The translations under genes and the position numbers were made by a program. Below are positions 33,531-44,937 of a stretch of 64,000 nt of DNA, piece by piece. Within the stretch, counting starts at the first letter, position 1. Each line of letters starts with the position of its first letter. The stretch is from an alpha proteobacterium L41A (GTDB lineage Bacteria; Pseudomonadota; Alphaproteobacteria; Caulobacterales; Caulobacteraceae), in NCBI GenBank assembly GCA_000335735.1, contig AMYY01000017.1, positions 1-64,000 of the forward strand, in the 5' to 3' direction. The notes beneath the pieces were generated by a model. It saw only the letters and a list, made by a program, of their open reading frames with translations, was not told where the DNA came from and did no database searches.

Positions 33531-34313
33531 TCAGTCCTGATAGACGTCGCCGGAGCCGGAGACGGTGCTGTTCAGGTTGGCGGGGCGGGTGGCCAGGGCC
33601 ACGTCGCCGGAGCCGGCGATGGCGACCTTGACGTCGCCGGTCGGGGCGATGCGGGCGTCGCCGGAGCCGGCGATGTCCACCCAGGCGTCGCGGGTCGCCA
33701 GGTCGCCCAGGGAGGCGTCGCCCGAGCCGGCGATGTCCAGCTTCAGCTCGTCGGTGCGACCCGAGGCGGTGACCTCGGCCGAGCCGGCGATGTCGACCGT
33801 CAGCGACGGCTGGTCATAGCCGGTGATCTGCAGGTCGCCCGAGCCCTTGGCGTTGAAGCGGTCCACCTTGGGCGCGGTGATGACGACCTTCAGTTCGTCG
33901 CGCTCGGAGCGGGCGGAGAAGCCGTCGTTGTCCCAGCCGAACACGACCCGCTCGTCGCCGTCGCCCAGATCGAGGCGGCCGTCGACCAGGCGGACCCGGT
34001 CGGTCAGACCCTTGGGCCCGGTGATGACGACGGTGTTCGCGTCGCCCTGGACATAGTCGACGTCGATGCTGGAATCGACGGTCAGGGTCTCGCCTCCGGT
34101 CCAAGGCAGGGTGCGGGTGGTCAGGGGACCGAGGTCGTCGGTCCCGCCGCCCTTGACCCGCTCGAAGCGGATGGTCTCGCCGTCCTGGTCCTTGATGGTC
34201 CAGGCCCAGCCGTGGCGCTGGAGGTCGTGGCCGCCGATCGCCAGCGCGCCGCCGACGGTGACCAGGCACAGCACCAAGGCGGCGCCGGCGATGATGAACA
34301 GGGTGCGGATCAT
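33531..34313 (-). CDS. Putative auto-transporter adhesin head GIN domain protein (DUF2807)
   Basis: 260 residues with an N-terminal signal/anchor (TLFIIAGAALVLCLVTVGGAL). The rest is a right-handed beta-helix of repeating short units such as ITGYDQPSLTVDIAGSAEV, LDIAGSGDASLGDLATR and VAIAGSGDVALATRP. It would be displayed in the periplasm or on the surface. It is the third gene of a PadR operon, coupled by 4-base overlap. Confidence 0.87.
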   Translation of the reverse strand: MIRTLFIIAGAALVLCLVTVGGALAIGGHDLQRHGWAWTIKDQDGETIRFERVKGGGTDDLGPLTTRTLPWTGGETLTVDSSIDVDYVQGDANTVVITGPKGLTDRVRLVDGRLDLGDGDERVVFGWDNDGFSARSERDELKVVITAPKVDRFNAKGSGDLQITGYDQPSLTVDIAGSAEVTASGRTDELKLDIAGSGDASLGDLATRDAWVDIAGSGDARIAPTGDVKVAIAGSGDVALATRPANLNSTVSGSGDVYQD

Positions 34314-34909
34314 GCCGAGACTCCCGAGGTCGAGGTGGATTGAACGCTGGTCGGCTCAAGCGCCGGCTTCAGCAGGCGGTAGTGCAGGCGGGCGAACCAG
34401 ACGACGCCGTTGACCAGCCAGATGGTGAAGATGGTCAGCAGGGCGCCGATGAAGACGGCGCCGGCCATCAGGCCCAGCCCCATCAGGATCGCCGCGAACG
34501 GCCCGCCGGGGAAGCCGGCGAAGGGGCCGGCGACCATGATCACGCCGCCGCCGATGAACAGGCCGATGGCGGCGATGAAGAAGCCGAACACGGTCCCGAT
34601 CACGCCCATCAGCAGGGGCAGGAGGATCAGGATGTCCAGCGCCCCCAGGCCCAAGACCGCGAAGACGGCGCCGGCGGCGGCGGAAGGATTCTTCTCCTGA
34701 TGCCAGCGCTGGATGCCGGCCTCGGCCTTGAGCTCGCGGGCCAGGCGGACCGGATCGCCGAGCGCGGAGGCGACCTCGGCCTCGGTGCGGCCGGCGGCGA
34801 TGCCGTCGTCGAAGTGGGTTTGATAGTCGGCGATGATGTCGTTGGCGGTCGTGGTCGGCAGGCCGACGAGGCCTTCCTTCAGACGATCGATGAATTCGGC
34901 GCGCGTCAT
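34310..34909 (-). CDS. DUF1700/HAAS-domain membrane protein
   Basis: A 199-residue protein. The N-terminal helical HAAS domain (FIDRLKEGLVGLPTTTANDI, YQTHFDDGIAAGRTE, VASALGDPVRLARELK) is followed by about three or four transmembrane segments. HAAS proteins are regularly encoded with PadR regulators. It overlaps both neighbours by 4 bases. Confidence 0.9.
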   Translation of the reverse strand: MTRAEFIDRLKEGLVGLPTTTANDIIADYQTHFDDGIAAGRTEAEVASALGDPVRLARELKAEAGIQRWHQEKNPSAAAGAVFAVLGLGALDILILLPLLMGVIGTVFGFFIAAIGLFIGGGVIMVAGPFAGFPGGPFAAILMGLGLMAGAVFIGALLTIFTIWLVNGVVWFARLHYRLLKPALEPTSVQSTSTSGVSA

Positions 34910-35274
34910 TGAGCGGCTCCCTTATCGGCGTCGTTCGCCACGATGGCGTCGACGGCCTTGGTGAAGGCGGACCATTCGGCAGTCTGGGCGGCGAGGGCCC
35001 CCCGGCCCGCTTCGGTCAGTCGGTAGTATTTGCGTGACGGCCCGGCGGAGGATTCGACCAGATAGGTCTCGACCTGTCCTTCGGACTGCATGCGGCGCAT
35101 CAGGGGGTAGATCGTGCCTTCCCCCATATCGATCGCGTCCGACAGGCGGCTGGCGATCTCGTAGGCGTAGCTGTCCGCCCGGTTCAGAAGGGCCAGGACG
35201 CAAAGCCCCAAAACGCCCTTCTTCAGCTGTATCTCGATAGTTTCTGGCACCTCGGCTCTCCCGTTGATGACCAT
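34906..35274 (-). CDS. PadR-family transcription regulator
   Basis: A 122-residue winged-helix repressor: IQLKKGVLGLCVLALLN, YAYEIASRLSD, GTIYPLMRRMQSEG and the wing SRKYYRLTEAGRGAL. It heads the operon with the HAAS and GIN genes. A candidate operator lies 15 bases before its start. The inducer is unknown. Confidence 0.93.
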   Translation of the reverse strand: MVINGRAEVPETIEIQLKKGVLGLCVLALLNRADSYAYEIASRLSDAIDMGEGTIYPLMRRMQSEGQVETYLVESSAGPSRKYYRLTEAGRGALAAQTAEWSAFTKAVDAIVANDADKGAAQ

Positions 35275-35288
35275 TGACTACGACAAGG

Positions 35289-35307
35289 TATCTTGTGACG
35301 CAAGGTA
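35289..35307. promoter_or_regulatory. Candidate PadR operator
   Basis: TATCTTG (35289-35295) and CAAGGTA (35301-35307) form a 7-bp inverted repeat with one mismatch around TGACG, 15 bases upstream of the PadR start. This suits autorepression by a dimeric winged-helix regulator. Confidence 0.5.
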
Positions 35308-35504
35308 GCTATCGAAACATGACAGCGATTTAATCGAGGCCGGCTGAAGGCGGCTTTGCGGCGTGGGCGCCGTTGATCGCTTGGCAAGCCGAAAGCGATC
35401 CGATAGGTGACCGAGAACGCCGGGCGTGGGAATCGCGCCAGCGTGATCTCTTGCGATCCATTCGCAAGTATCTGCTGCATAACGGTTTTATGGGGAAGTC
35501 TCAT

Positions 35505-38197
<2,693 letters not shown>

Positions 38198-38220
38198 GCC
38201 TTTCCAGCGCCATGAAATCG

Positions 38221-38253
38221 AAGGCCGCTCTTTCCGTCGGAAGGGGCGGCCTT
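38221..38253 (+). terminator. Strong hairpin between ctaD and ctaB
   Basis: AAGGCCGC (38221-38228) pairs with GCGGCCTT (38246-38253), and the inner CTTTCC pairs with GGAAGG, giving a nearly continuous stem followed by CTTCATTT. It can lower read-through from coxB-ctaD into the assembly genes, giving more structural subunits than assembly factors. Confidence 0.7.
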
Positions 38254-38285
38254 CTTCATTTGGGTATGCTATGCGGCCCTCACCG

Positions 38286-39251
38286 ATGACCAAAGTTCAG
38301 ACCCGCCCCGCCATCTCGACCGCCCAGCCGGAGGATTTCTTCCAGCTGCTGAAGCCGCGCGTGATGTCGCTGGTGGTGTTCACCGCCGCGACCGGGCTGA
38401 TCGTCGCGCCCGGGTCGGTCAATCCGCTGGTCGCGGCCATCGCCATCCTGTGCATCGCCGTGGGGGCCGGTGCGGCCGGAGCGCTGAACATGGCGCTGGA
38501 AGGCGAGACCGACGCTCTGATGCGGCGCACGCGCGGCCGGCCGGTGGCGGCAGGGCGTGTGCGCAAGAACGACGCCATGGCCTTCGGCGTCATCCTGAGC
38601 CTGTTCTCGGTCATGCTGCTGGGGATGAACGCCAACTGGCTGGCGGCGGGTTTGCTGGCCATGACCATCGTCTATTACGCCGGCTTCTACACCCTGCTGC
38701 TGAAGCGGCGGACGCCCCAGAACATCGTCATCGGCGGCGCGGCGGGGGCCTTTCCGCCTGTGATCGGCTGGGCGGCGGCGACGGGCCATGCGCCGTGGCA
38801 GGCGTGGCTGCTGTTTCTAATCATCTTCCTGTGGACCCCGCCGCACAGCTGGGCGCTGGCGCTCTATTCGGCCGGCGACTACGCCAAGGCGGGCATTCCG
38901 ATGATGCCGGTGGCCAGGGGCGCCAGGTCCACGCGGTTGCAGATCCTGCTCTACACCCTGGTCTTCGTGCCGGTCGCGATCGCCCCGGCCTTCGCGGGGC
39001 TGGGGGGGATCACCTATCTGGTCGTGTCGGTCGCGGGCGGCCTGGGCTTCCTCGGCTTGGCTGTGCGGCTTTATCGCTCGCGTGCGGGCGACGAGCCGGA
39101 CAAGGCCGAGGCCGTGGGACGCGAGGCCGCATTGTATGACGTCAAGGTCCAGGCCAAACCGGCGCGTGACCTGTTCGCCTTTTCCATCCTCTATCTGATG
39201 GCGCTGTTCTCGGCGCTGCTGGTCGAGGCCCTGTCCGGTCTGGGAGCGTAA
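38286..39251 (+). CDS. ctaB: Protoheme IX farnesyltransferase (heme O synthase)
   Basis: A membrane prenyltransferase making haem O, precursor of haem A. About 321 residues from ATG 38286 (ATG 38271 overlaps the end of the terminator region). Motifs: LLKPRVMSLVVFTAATG, NMALEGETDALMRRTRGRP with the Asp/Arg substrate motif, and FLWTPPHSWALALY. About nine transmembrane helices. Confidence 0.95.
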   Translation: MTKVQTRPAISTAQPEDFFQLLKPRVMSLVVFTAATGLIVAPGSVNPLVAAIAILCIAVGAGAAGALNMALEGETDALMRRTRGRPVAAGRVRKNDAMAFGVILSLFSVMLLGMNANWLAAGLLAMTIVYYAGFYTLLLKRRTPQNIVIGGAAGAFPPVIGWAAATGHAPWQAWLLFLIIFLWTPPHSWALALYSAGDYAKAGIPMMPVARGARSTRLQILLYTLVFVPVAIAPAFAGLGGITYLVVSVAGGLGFLGLAVRLYRSRAGDEPDKAEAVGREAALYDVKVQAKPARDLFAFSILYLMALFSALLVEALSGLGA

Positions 39252-39255
39252 AACC

Positions 39256-39426
39256 ATGCGTCTGACGCCTGAGGAACTTCGCGCGCGCAAGCGTCGCAAC
39301 GTCTGGATCGCCTCGGCGCTGGTGGCCTTCATCGTGCTGGTGTTCGCCACCACGGTGCTGCGCCTGCAACAAAACCAAGCGGCCGAGCGCGCGCTGGCGA
39401 CGGCCGTGGAGACCTCCCAGCCATGA
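39256..39426 (+). CDS. Small single-pass membrane protein in cox operon
   Basis: A 56-residue protein starting MRLTPEELRARKRRNVWIAS, followed by one transmembrane helix (ALVAFIVLVFATTVLRL) and a short polar tail. It starts 4 bases after the ctaB stop and ends in an ATGA overlap with ctaG. Small proteins of this form are common between ctaB and ctaG in alphaproteobacteria. It probably helps oxidase assembly, but this is position-based. Confidence 0.75.
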   Translation: MRLTPEELRARKRRNVWIASALVAFIVLVFATTVLRLQQNQAAERALATAVETSQP

Positions 39427-39959
39427 AGGCCGGCCGCAAGAATCTGATCGCCATCATCTGCGTCTTCGGCGTGATGGGCATGACCGGGGCGGCGTTCGCG
39501 GCGGTGCCGCTCTATCGGATGTTCTGCCAGGTCACGGGTTTTGGCGGCACGACGATGAAGGCGGACAAGGCCTCCGACACCGTGCTGGACGAGACGGTGA
39601 TGGTGCGGTTCGACACCAATGTGCGCGGCGTGCCGATGACCTTCCGCGCCGAGCAATCGACCCAGCGGGTGCGGATCGGCGAGACGGGCCTGGCCTATTT
39701 CGACGTGACCAACACCTCGGACAAGCCGATCCAGGTGCGCGCCAGCTACAATGTCTCGCCCGAGCAGACGGGGCCGTATTTCCAGAAGCTGCAATGTTTC
39801 TGCTTCACCGACCAGACGCTGGCGGCGGGCGAGACGCGCCAGTTCCCGGTCCAGTATTTCATCGCCCCCGAACTGGCCACGGACCGTGAGGCCAAGGGCG
39901 CGCGCGACATCACCCTGAGCTACACCTTCTATCCGTCCGTGGACGCGCCCAAGGCGTGA
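39423..39959 (+). CDS. ctaG: Cytochrome c oxidase assembly protein CtaG (Cox11)
   Basis: A 178-residue copper chaperone that delivers copper to CuB of subunit I. One N-terminal transmembrane helix is followed by VPLYRMFCQVTGFGG with a conserved Cys, and the copper-binding CFCFTDQTL motif late in the beta-domain. The start overlaps the small membrane protein gene by 4 bases. Confidence 0.96.
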   Translation: MKAGRKNLIAIICVFGVMGMTGAAFAAVPLYRMFCQVTGFGGTTMKADKASDTVLDETVMVRFDTNVRGVPMTFRAEQSTQRVRIGETGLAYFDVTNTSDKPIQVRASYNVSPEQTGPYFQKLQCFCFTDQTLAAGETRQFPVQYFIAPELATDREAKGARDITLSYTFYPSVDAPKA

Positions 39960-40378
39960 GCATGAAGCCGGGCGTGGACGTTCCCGGCGTCGGTTGCGGC
40001 CTGGTGATCCAGCGCGCTGACGGGCGGGTGTTGCTGTGCAAACGGCTGAAGGCGCCCGAGGCCGGGTTCTGGAACATCGTCGGCGGCAAGGTCGACCTGA
40101 TGGAGCGCTCCATCGACGCCGCGCGACGCGAGGCCGAGGAGGAGAGCGGGCTGAAGATCGGCGCGGTCGATTTCCTGTGCCTGGCCGAAGAGATCATTCC
40201 CGCCGACGGCCAGCATTGGGTGTCGTTGATCTATGTCACCCGCGACTTCACCGGCGAGGCCAAGCTGACCGAGCCGGACAAGATGTCGGAGATCCGCTGG
40301 TTCGCGCTGGACGACCTGCCCCAGCCGCTGTCGGCCTTTTCGGCCAAGGCGTTCAGAGCCTTGAACAAGGCGGAATAG
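39956..40378 (+). CDS. Nudix hydrolase
   Basis: About 140 residues from GTG 39956 (GTGA overlap with ctaG) or ATG 39962. The Nudix box is GGKVDLMERS followed by AARREAEEESGL, intact for metal binding. VCKRL-like VLLCKRLKAPEAGFWNIVGG suggests a MutT/GDP-sugar-like nucleoside diphosphate hydrolase. It sits inside the oxidase operon between ctaG and ctaE, an unusual neighbour whose substrate is unknown. Confidence 0.92.
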   Translation: MSMKPGVDVPGVGCGLVIQRADGRVLLCKRLKAPEAGFWNIVGGKVDLMERSIDAARREAEEESGLKIGAVDFLCLAEEIIPADGQHWVSLIYVTRDFTGEAKLTEPDKMSEIRWFALDDLPQPLSAFSAKAFRALNKAE

Positions 40379-40459
40379 CGGCACGGCTCTGGCGTCGGGG
40401 AAAATCGAACGCTATAGCCGCTATAACAACCGACTCTGGCCGACGAAGAGACGCGATTC

Positions 40460-41368
40460 ATGGCTGACGCCCACGCCACTCCGCAGCACGACTACCACCT
40501 GGTGGCGCCCAGCCCCTGGCCGCTGGTGTCCTCGGTCGCTGCGACCATCATGTTCATCGGCGCGGTGATCTGGATGAAGGGCCTGGCCCCCGCGGACGGC
40601 GGCCCGATCGCCGCCAACTTCCTGGCCGAAGGCAAGCCGGGCGTCTTCTTCGCCGGTCTGGCCGGCGTGCTGATCTCGGCCTTCTGCTGGTGGGCGGACG
40701 TCATCAAGGAATCCAAGGCGGGCGACCATACGCCGGTCGTTTCGCTGGGCCTGCGCTACGGCATGATCCTGTTCATCGCGTCGGAGGTGATGTTCTTCGT
40801 CGCCTTCTTCTGGATGTTCTTCGACATGGCGCTGTTCCATGAATCGCGGGCGCTGACGCCGGAAGTCGGCACCTGGGCCGACACCGCCAAGGCCTGGTCG
40901 ACCTGGCCGCCGAAGGGCGTCGAGGTTCTGTCGCCGTGGCAGCTGCCGCTGCTGAACACCGTGACCCTGCTGCTCTCGGGCTGCACCGTCACCTGGGCCC
41001 ACCACGCGATCCAGGTCGGCGACCGCAAGGGCGCCAAGTTGGCCCTGATCATCACCGTGGCCCTGGGCGTGCTGTTCACCTGCGTCCAGGCCTATGAGTA
41101 CAACCACATCCTGCACGAGAAGCTGTTCTTCAACGAAGAGGCCGTAAACTCGGGCCTGTACGGCTCGATCTTCTTCATGGCGACGGGCTTCCACGGCTTC
41201 CACGTCCTGATCGGCACCATCTTCCTGGCGGTTTGCCTGATCCGCCTGCTGAAGGGCGACTTCACCCCGCAGAAGCATTTCGGCTTCGAGGCGGCGGCCT
41301 GGTACTGGCACTTCGTGGACGTGGTCTGGCTGTTCCTGTTCGCCTTCGTCTATGTCGTCTTCGGTTGA
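40460..41368 (+). CDS. ctaE: Cytochrome c oxidase subunit III
   Basis: A 302-residue membrane subunit with seven helices. YHLVAPSPWPLVSS at the start, the WWADVIKES segment, FFWMFFDMALF, and the C-terminal FHGFHVLIGTIFL and AAAWYWHFVDVVWLFLF are standard. It stabilises subunit I and its proton uptake. A gap of 81 bases separates it from the Nudix gene. Confidence 0.96.
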   Translation: MADAHATPQHDYHLVAPSPWPLVSSVAATIMFIGAVIWMKGLAPADGGPIAANFLAEGKPGVFFAGLAGVLISAFCWWADVIKESKAGDHTPVVSLGLRYGMILFIASEVMFFVAFFWMFFDMALFHESRALTPEVGTWADTAKAWSTWPPKGVEVLSPWQLPLLNTVTLLLSGCTVTWAHHAIQVGDRKGAKLALIITVALGVLFTCVQAYEYNHILHEKLFFNEEAVNSGLYGSIFFMATGFHGFHVLIGTIFLAVCLIRLLKGDFTPQKHFGFEAAAWYWHFVDVVWLFLFAFVYVVFG

Positions 41369-41766
41369 TCCAAGACGGCCCTGAAGACATCGCAGCGGCG
41401 CGGGACGAGGAATCGTCCCGCGCCGTCGTCGTTTCCGATACGCCGGTTCGCTGGGCGCTGCGGGGGCGTTGTCCCCGGTGCGGCCAGGGCGCGTTGTTCG
41501 CAGGCTTTCTGAAGGTGGCTCCCGCCTGCACGGCCTGCGGTCTGGACTATTCCACCATCCAGACGGGCGACGGCCCCGCCAGCTTCATCATGCAGATCGC
41601 CGGCTTCATCGTCGGGTTCTCGGCGCTGTTCGTGGAAATCAAATACCATCCGCCCATGTGGGTGCATCTGATCGTCTGGCTGCCGCTGGTGGTCGCCCTG
41701 TCGCTGGCCCTGATGCGGCCGGGGCGGGGGCTGATGATCGGGCTGCAATATCGGAACCAGCGATGA
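41365..41766 (+). CDS. DUF983 membrane protein of the cox operon
   Basis: About 133 residues if started at TTG 41365, which overlaps the ctaE stop (TTGA). No ATG or GTG lies in frame between that point and the conserved domain. RGRCPRCGQGALFAGFLKV and CTACGLDY provide zinc-ribbon-like Cys pairs, followed by two transmembrane helices. DUF983 proteins regularly occur between ctaE and surf1. Confidence 0.85.
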   Translation: MIQDGPEDIAAARDEESSRAVVVSDTPVRWALRGRCPRCGQGALFAGFLKVAPACTACGLDYSTIQTGDGPASFIMQIAGFIVGFSALFVEIKYHPPMWVHLIVWLPLVVALSLALMRPGRGLMIGLQYRNQR

Positions 41767-42476
41767 AGCGTTTCCCCTGGATCCTGACCGTGCTGACGGT
41801 GCTGGCCCTGATCCTGCTGATCGGGCTGGGCGTGTGGCAAGTCGAGCGGCTGAAGTGGAAGGAAGGACTGATCGCGGCAGCCGATGCGGCGGCGGCCAAA
41901 CCGCCCGCGCCGCTGGAGCAGGTGCTGGCCGAGACAAGGAATGGGGGCGATCTGGAGTTCAGGAAGGCGCTGATCGTCTGTCCGGGCCTGGCCAGCGCGC
42001 CCTTCGTCGAGCTTCAAAGCATCCATGACGGCGAGGCCGGGGTGCGGCTGATCTCGGCCTGCAAGCCAGCGGGGGCGGATTTCACCCTGCTGGTCGATCG
42101 CGGCTTTGTCGGCGACGGCGTGACGGCGCGTCCGCGCGTGGTCGAAACCACCCTGCCGTTGGTGATGGTCGGAGAGTTCCGCACCTTCGACAAGCCCGGC
42201 GCCATGAGCCCCGCGCCGCGCGACGGCCGCTTCTACGCCCGCGACACGGTCGCGATGGCCAGGGCGCTGAATGTCGTGGGTCCGGTCCGGCCCGAGGCCG
42301 TGTTCGCCATCACCGCCGTCAATCCCGAGTTCCCGGCGCTCAGGCCGTCCGCGCCGCCTGCGGCCTTTTCCAACAACCATTTCGGTTACGCCCTGACATG
42401 GTTCGGACTGGCGATCGCGCTTGCGGGTTTCTATGTGGCGCAGCTTCGCCGTCGAATGAAGAAAGACATCTCCTGA
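41763..42476 (+). CDS. surf1: SURF1-family oxidase assembly factor
   Basis: A 237-residue protein with transmembrane helices at both ends (LTVLALILLIGLGVW and ALTWFGLAIALAGFYVA) around a periplasmic domain. LGVWQVERLKWKEGLI and NNHFGYALTWFGLA are the family end motifs. It supports haem a3 insertion. It overlaps the DUF983 gene by 4 bases. Confidence 0.93.
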   Translation: MKRFPWILTVLTVLALILLIGLGVWQVERLKWKEGLIAAADAAAAKPPAPLEQVLAETRNGGDLEFRKALIVCPGLASAPFVELQSIHDGEAGVRLISACKPAGADFTLLVDRGFVGDGVTARPRVVETTLPLVMVGEFRTFDKPGAMSPAPRDGRFYARDTVAMARALNVVGPVRPEAVFAITAVNPEFPALRPSAPPAAFSNNHFGYALTWFGLAIALAGFYVAQLRRRMKKDIS

Positions 42477-43741
42477 CTTCTTCTCTGCACACCCTGTCCA
42501 ACGGCGTTCGCGTCATCTGCGATCCGATGCCGGGGCTGAAGACCCTGGCCGTCGTCGTCACCGTCAAGGGCGGGGCGCGGTGGGAGCCGCTGGATCGGTC
42601 CGGCTGGTCGCACCTGCTGGAGCATCTGGTGTTCAAGGGCGCCGGCGACATGGCCGCGCGCGAGATCGTCGAGCGGATCGAGGCCGAGGGCGGCACGATC
42701 AACGCCTCCACCGGCTATGAGCGGACCAGTTTCGAGGTGCGGGGACTGGACGGCTCGCTGCCGCTGGCCATGCAGGTGCTCTCGGACCTGGTGTTCCGGC
42801 CCACACTGGACCCAGCCGAGATCGAGCGCGAGAAGGATGTGGTGGCCCAGGAGATCGCGGAGGCCTTCGACACGCCCGACGACCACGTGTTCGAGATGGT
42901 CCAGACGCGCGCCTTCGCCAAACAACCGCTGGGCCGGCCGATCCTGGGCTCGGTCGCCAGCCTGAAGCCGGCCGACAAGGTGTCGGTCGAGGCGTGGCGC
43001 GCGCGGCTGTATTCGCCCGACCGGATGGTGGTGTCTGTCTCAGGCGCGGTGGACGAGACCGAGCTGCTGGCGTTAGCCGAGCGCTGGTTCGGCGATGCGG
43101 TCGCAACCTCGGCTGACGAGCCCGCGCCGGCCGCCTTCGTCGGGGGCCATGCGACGCTGACGCGCAAGATCGAACAGGCCAATCTGGTGTTCCAGCTGCC
43201 GGCCCTGTCCGCGACCGATCCGGCGCTTTCGGCCATGCGGCTGTTCGGCGAGATTTTGGGCGGCGGCATGGCCTCGCGCCTGTTCCAGAGCGCGCGGGAA
43301 GAACGCGGCCTGGCCTACGCCATCGACGCCTATCAGGAGCCGTATGAGGATACGGGCGTGCTGGGCATCTACGCCGGCGCAGCGGCGGACCGGGCGAAAG
43401 AACTGGCCGAGGTCTCGGCGGCCGAGGTGCGGGCCCTGGCCGAGGCCGGACCGAGCGACAAGGAGCTGTCGCGGGCCAAGGCGGTGATGAAGGCCGGCCT
43501 GTGGATGTCGGACGAAAACCCGATGAGCCGGGCCGGGCGCAACGCCGCCCAGACCCTGATCTTCGGCGCCCCGCGCGCCAGCCTGTCGATGACTGAACAG
43601 CTGGAAGCCCAGACGATCGAGGACGTGCGCGCGGTCGGCGGCCGGGTGCTGGCCTCAGGCCAGGCGGCCAGCGCCGTCCTGGGCCCGAAATCGGCGGGAC
43701 CGGCGGGCGAAGCCTTCGCGGCGGCCCTGTTCGCGGGTTAG
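42398..43741 (+). CDS. M16-family zinc peptidase (mitochondrial processing peptidase-like)
   Basis: The inverted zinc motif HLLEHLVFKG is intact, with the downstream Glu ligand region AQEIAEAFDTPDDH. The C-terminal half is the second M16 lobe. The only ATG/GTG/TTG in frame upstream of the domain is ATG 42398, 79 bases inside surf1. The conserved start (LHTLSNGVRVICDP) would instead fit a CTG at 42473 overlapping the surf1 stop. Length 422-447 residues is usual for the family. Confidence 0.88.
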   Translation: MVRTGDRACGFLCGAASPSNEERHLLTSSLHTLSNGVRVICDPMPGLKTLAVVVTVKGGARWEPLDRSGWSHLLEHLVFKGAGDMAAREIVERIEAEGGTINASTGYERTSFEVRGLDGSLPLAMQVLSDLVFRPTLDPAEIEREKDVVAQEIAEAFDTPDDHVFEMVQTRAFAKQPLGRPILGSVASLKPADKVSVEAWRARLYSPDRMVVSVSGAVDETELLALAERWFGDAVATSADEPAPAAFVGGHATLTRKIEQANLVFQLPALSATDPALSAMRLFGEILGGGMASRLFQSAREERGLAYAIDAYQEPYEDTGVLGIYAGAAADRAKELAEVSAAEVRALAEAGPSDKELSRAKAVMKAGLWMSDENPMSRAGRNAAQTLIFGAPRASLSMTEQLEAQTIEDVRAVGGRVLASGQAASAVLGPKSAGPAGEAFAAALFAG

Positions 43742-43845
43742 GATTTAGGCTGCTCGGGCGGGCGTTCACCGTGATAGACGACTTCTGGCGGTCGCCGTCT
43801 GAGCGTCCGGGCGCGAACTTCCCTTCACGACCTATTCGGACATTG

Positions 43846-44181
43846 TTAGCTTCGGCGAGAGCTAGAAATCTTTTTAGCGGCGGCGACGATTACGGCTTTG
43901 TGGAACTGGAAAATAAGCCAGCAAACAAGCGCTGAGAACGGGACGTAGAGCCACTTTTCCAACTGCAGGGGTGGATCTACCGTCAAGGTGATAGTTATCC
44001 AGCCCACCCAATAAACCCGGAAAAACCAAGTCAGTATTTTGACTATGAACTTCGTCTTTGGACCGAGTTCGGGCTCTGGCAGCTTGTTTGGTTTATCGGG
44101 GAGCGGGGTCGGCGCTGCTTCCCGCTCCAATCCATCTATCGCTTTCGCTAGCTCGCCGCTCTTGGCTGGATTGGCGCGCAT
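43846..44181 (-). CDS. Hypothetical membrane protein
   Basis: 111 residues with a charged, Pro-rich N-terminus (PTPLPDKPNKLPEPELGP) and two predicted transmembrane helices around ILTWFFRVYWVGWITITL and VPFSALVCWLIFQF. Codon use is less GC-rich than its neighbours, which can mark a recently acquired gene. No family is recognised. Confidence 0.5.
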   Translation of the reverse strand: MRANPAKSGELAKAIDGLEREAAPTPLPDKPNKLPEPELGPKTKFIVKILTWFFRVYWVGWITITLTVDPPLQLEKWLYVPFSALVCWLIFQFHKAVIVAAAKKISSSRRS

Positions 44182-44346
44182 CGCTCATGACCCATGATTA
44201 GCCGGGACAATGCCTGATCGCCACCCGTAACAGCACGTTGCAATGTCCGCTTCGTGCGCGTGCGGATGAACGGCCGGCTGAACGGAACATCCGACCGCCG
44301 GGATCGGTTATGCTGGCGCTTGAACCCGTCCAGCCCGGAGACCTCC

Positions 44347-44901
44347 ATGACCGTCCGCGTCGCCCTGATCGTCGGCAGCCTGCGCAAAGGCTCCTATTCG
44401 CGCGCCATTGGCATGGCGTTGAAGGCGCTGGCTGAGCCGGGTCTGGAGATCGAGCCGGTCGAGATCGGCGACCTGCCGCTCTATGACCCGGACCTGGAAA
44501 CCGACAACCCGCCGCCGGCCTGGGAGCGGTTCCGCGAGGAGGTGGCGACGACCGAGGCGGTGCTGTTCGTCACGCCCGAATACAATCGCTCCATCCCCGG
44601 CGCGCTGAAGAACGCCCTGGACGTCGGCTCGCGCCCCTATGGCCACAGCATCTGGCAGGGCAAGCCCGCCGCGATCGTCAGCGTCTCGCCCGGCGCCGTC
44701 GCGGCCTTTGGCGCCAATCACCACCTGCGCCAGCCGCTGGTTTTCCTGAACATGCCGACGATGCAGCAGCCCGAGGCCTATATCGGCAATGTCGCGGACC
44801 TGCTGGACGAGAACGGCAAGCTGAAGAAGGACGACACCAAGACCTTCCTGAAGAGCTTCACCGACGCCTTTGCGGCGTGGATCGACAAGACGAAGGCGTG
44901 A
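44347..44901 (+). CDS. NAD(P)H-dependent FMN reductase
   Basis: A 184-residue flavodoxin-like enzyme from the ATG at 44347. VALIVGSLRKGSYSRAI binds FMN phosphate, and FVTPEYNRSIPGALKNALD is the second FMN-binding loop. The family reduces FMN, quinones or chromate. Confidence 0.93.
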   Translation: MTVRVALIVGSLRKGSYSRAIGMALKALAEPGLEIEPVEIGDLPLYDPDLETDNPPPAWERFREEVATTEAVLFVTPEYNRSIPGALKNALDVGSRPYGHSIWQGKPAAIVSVSPGAVAAFGANHHLRQPLVFLNMPTMQQPEAYIGNVADLLDENGKLKKDDTKTFLKSFTDAFAAWIDKTKA

Positions 44902-44937
44902 AGCCGTTTATGCTGTCGGAATGACTGAGTGGAATCA

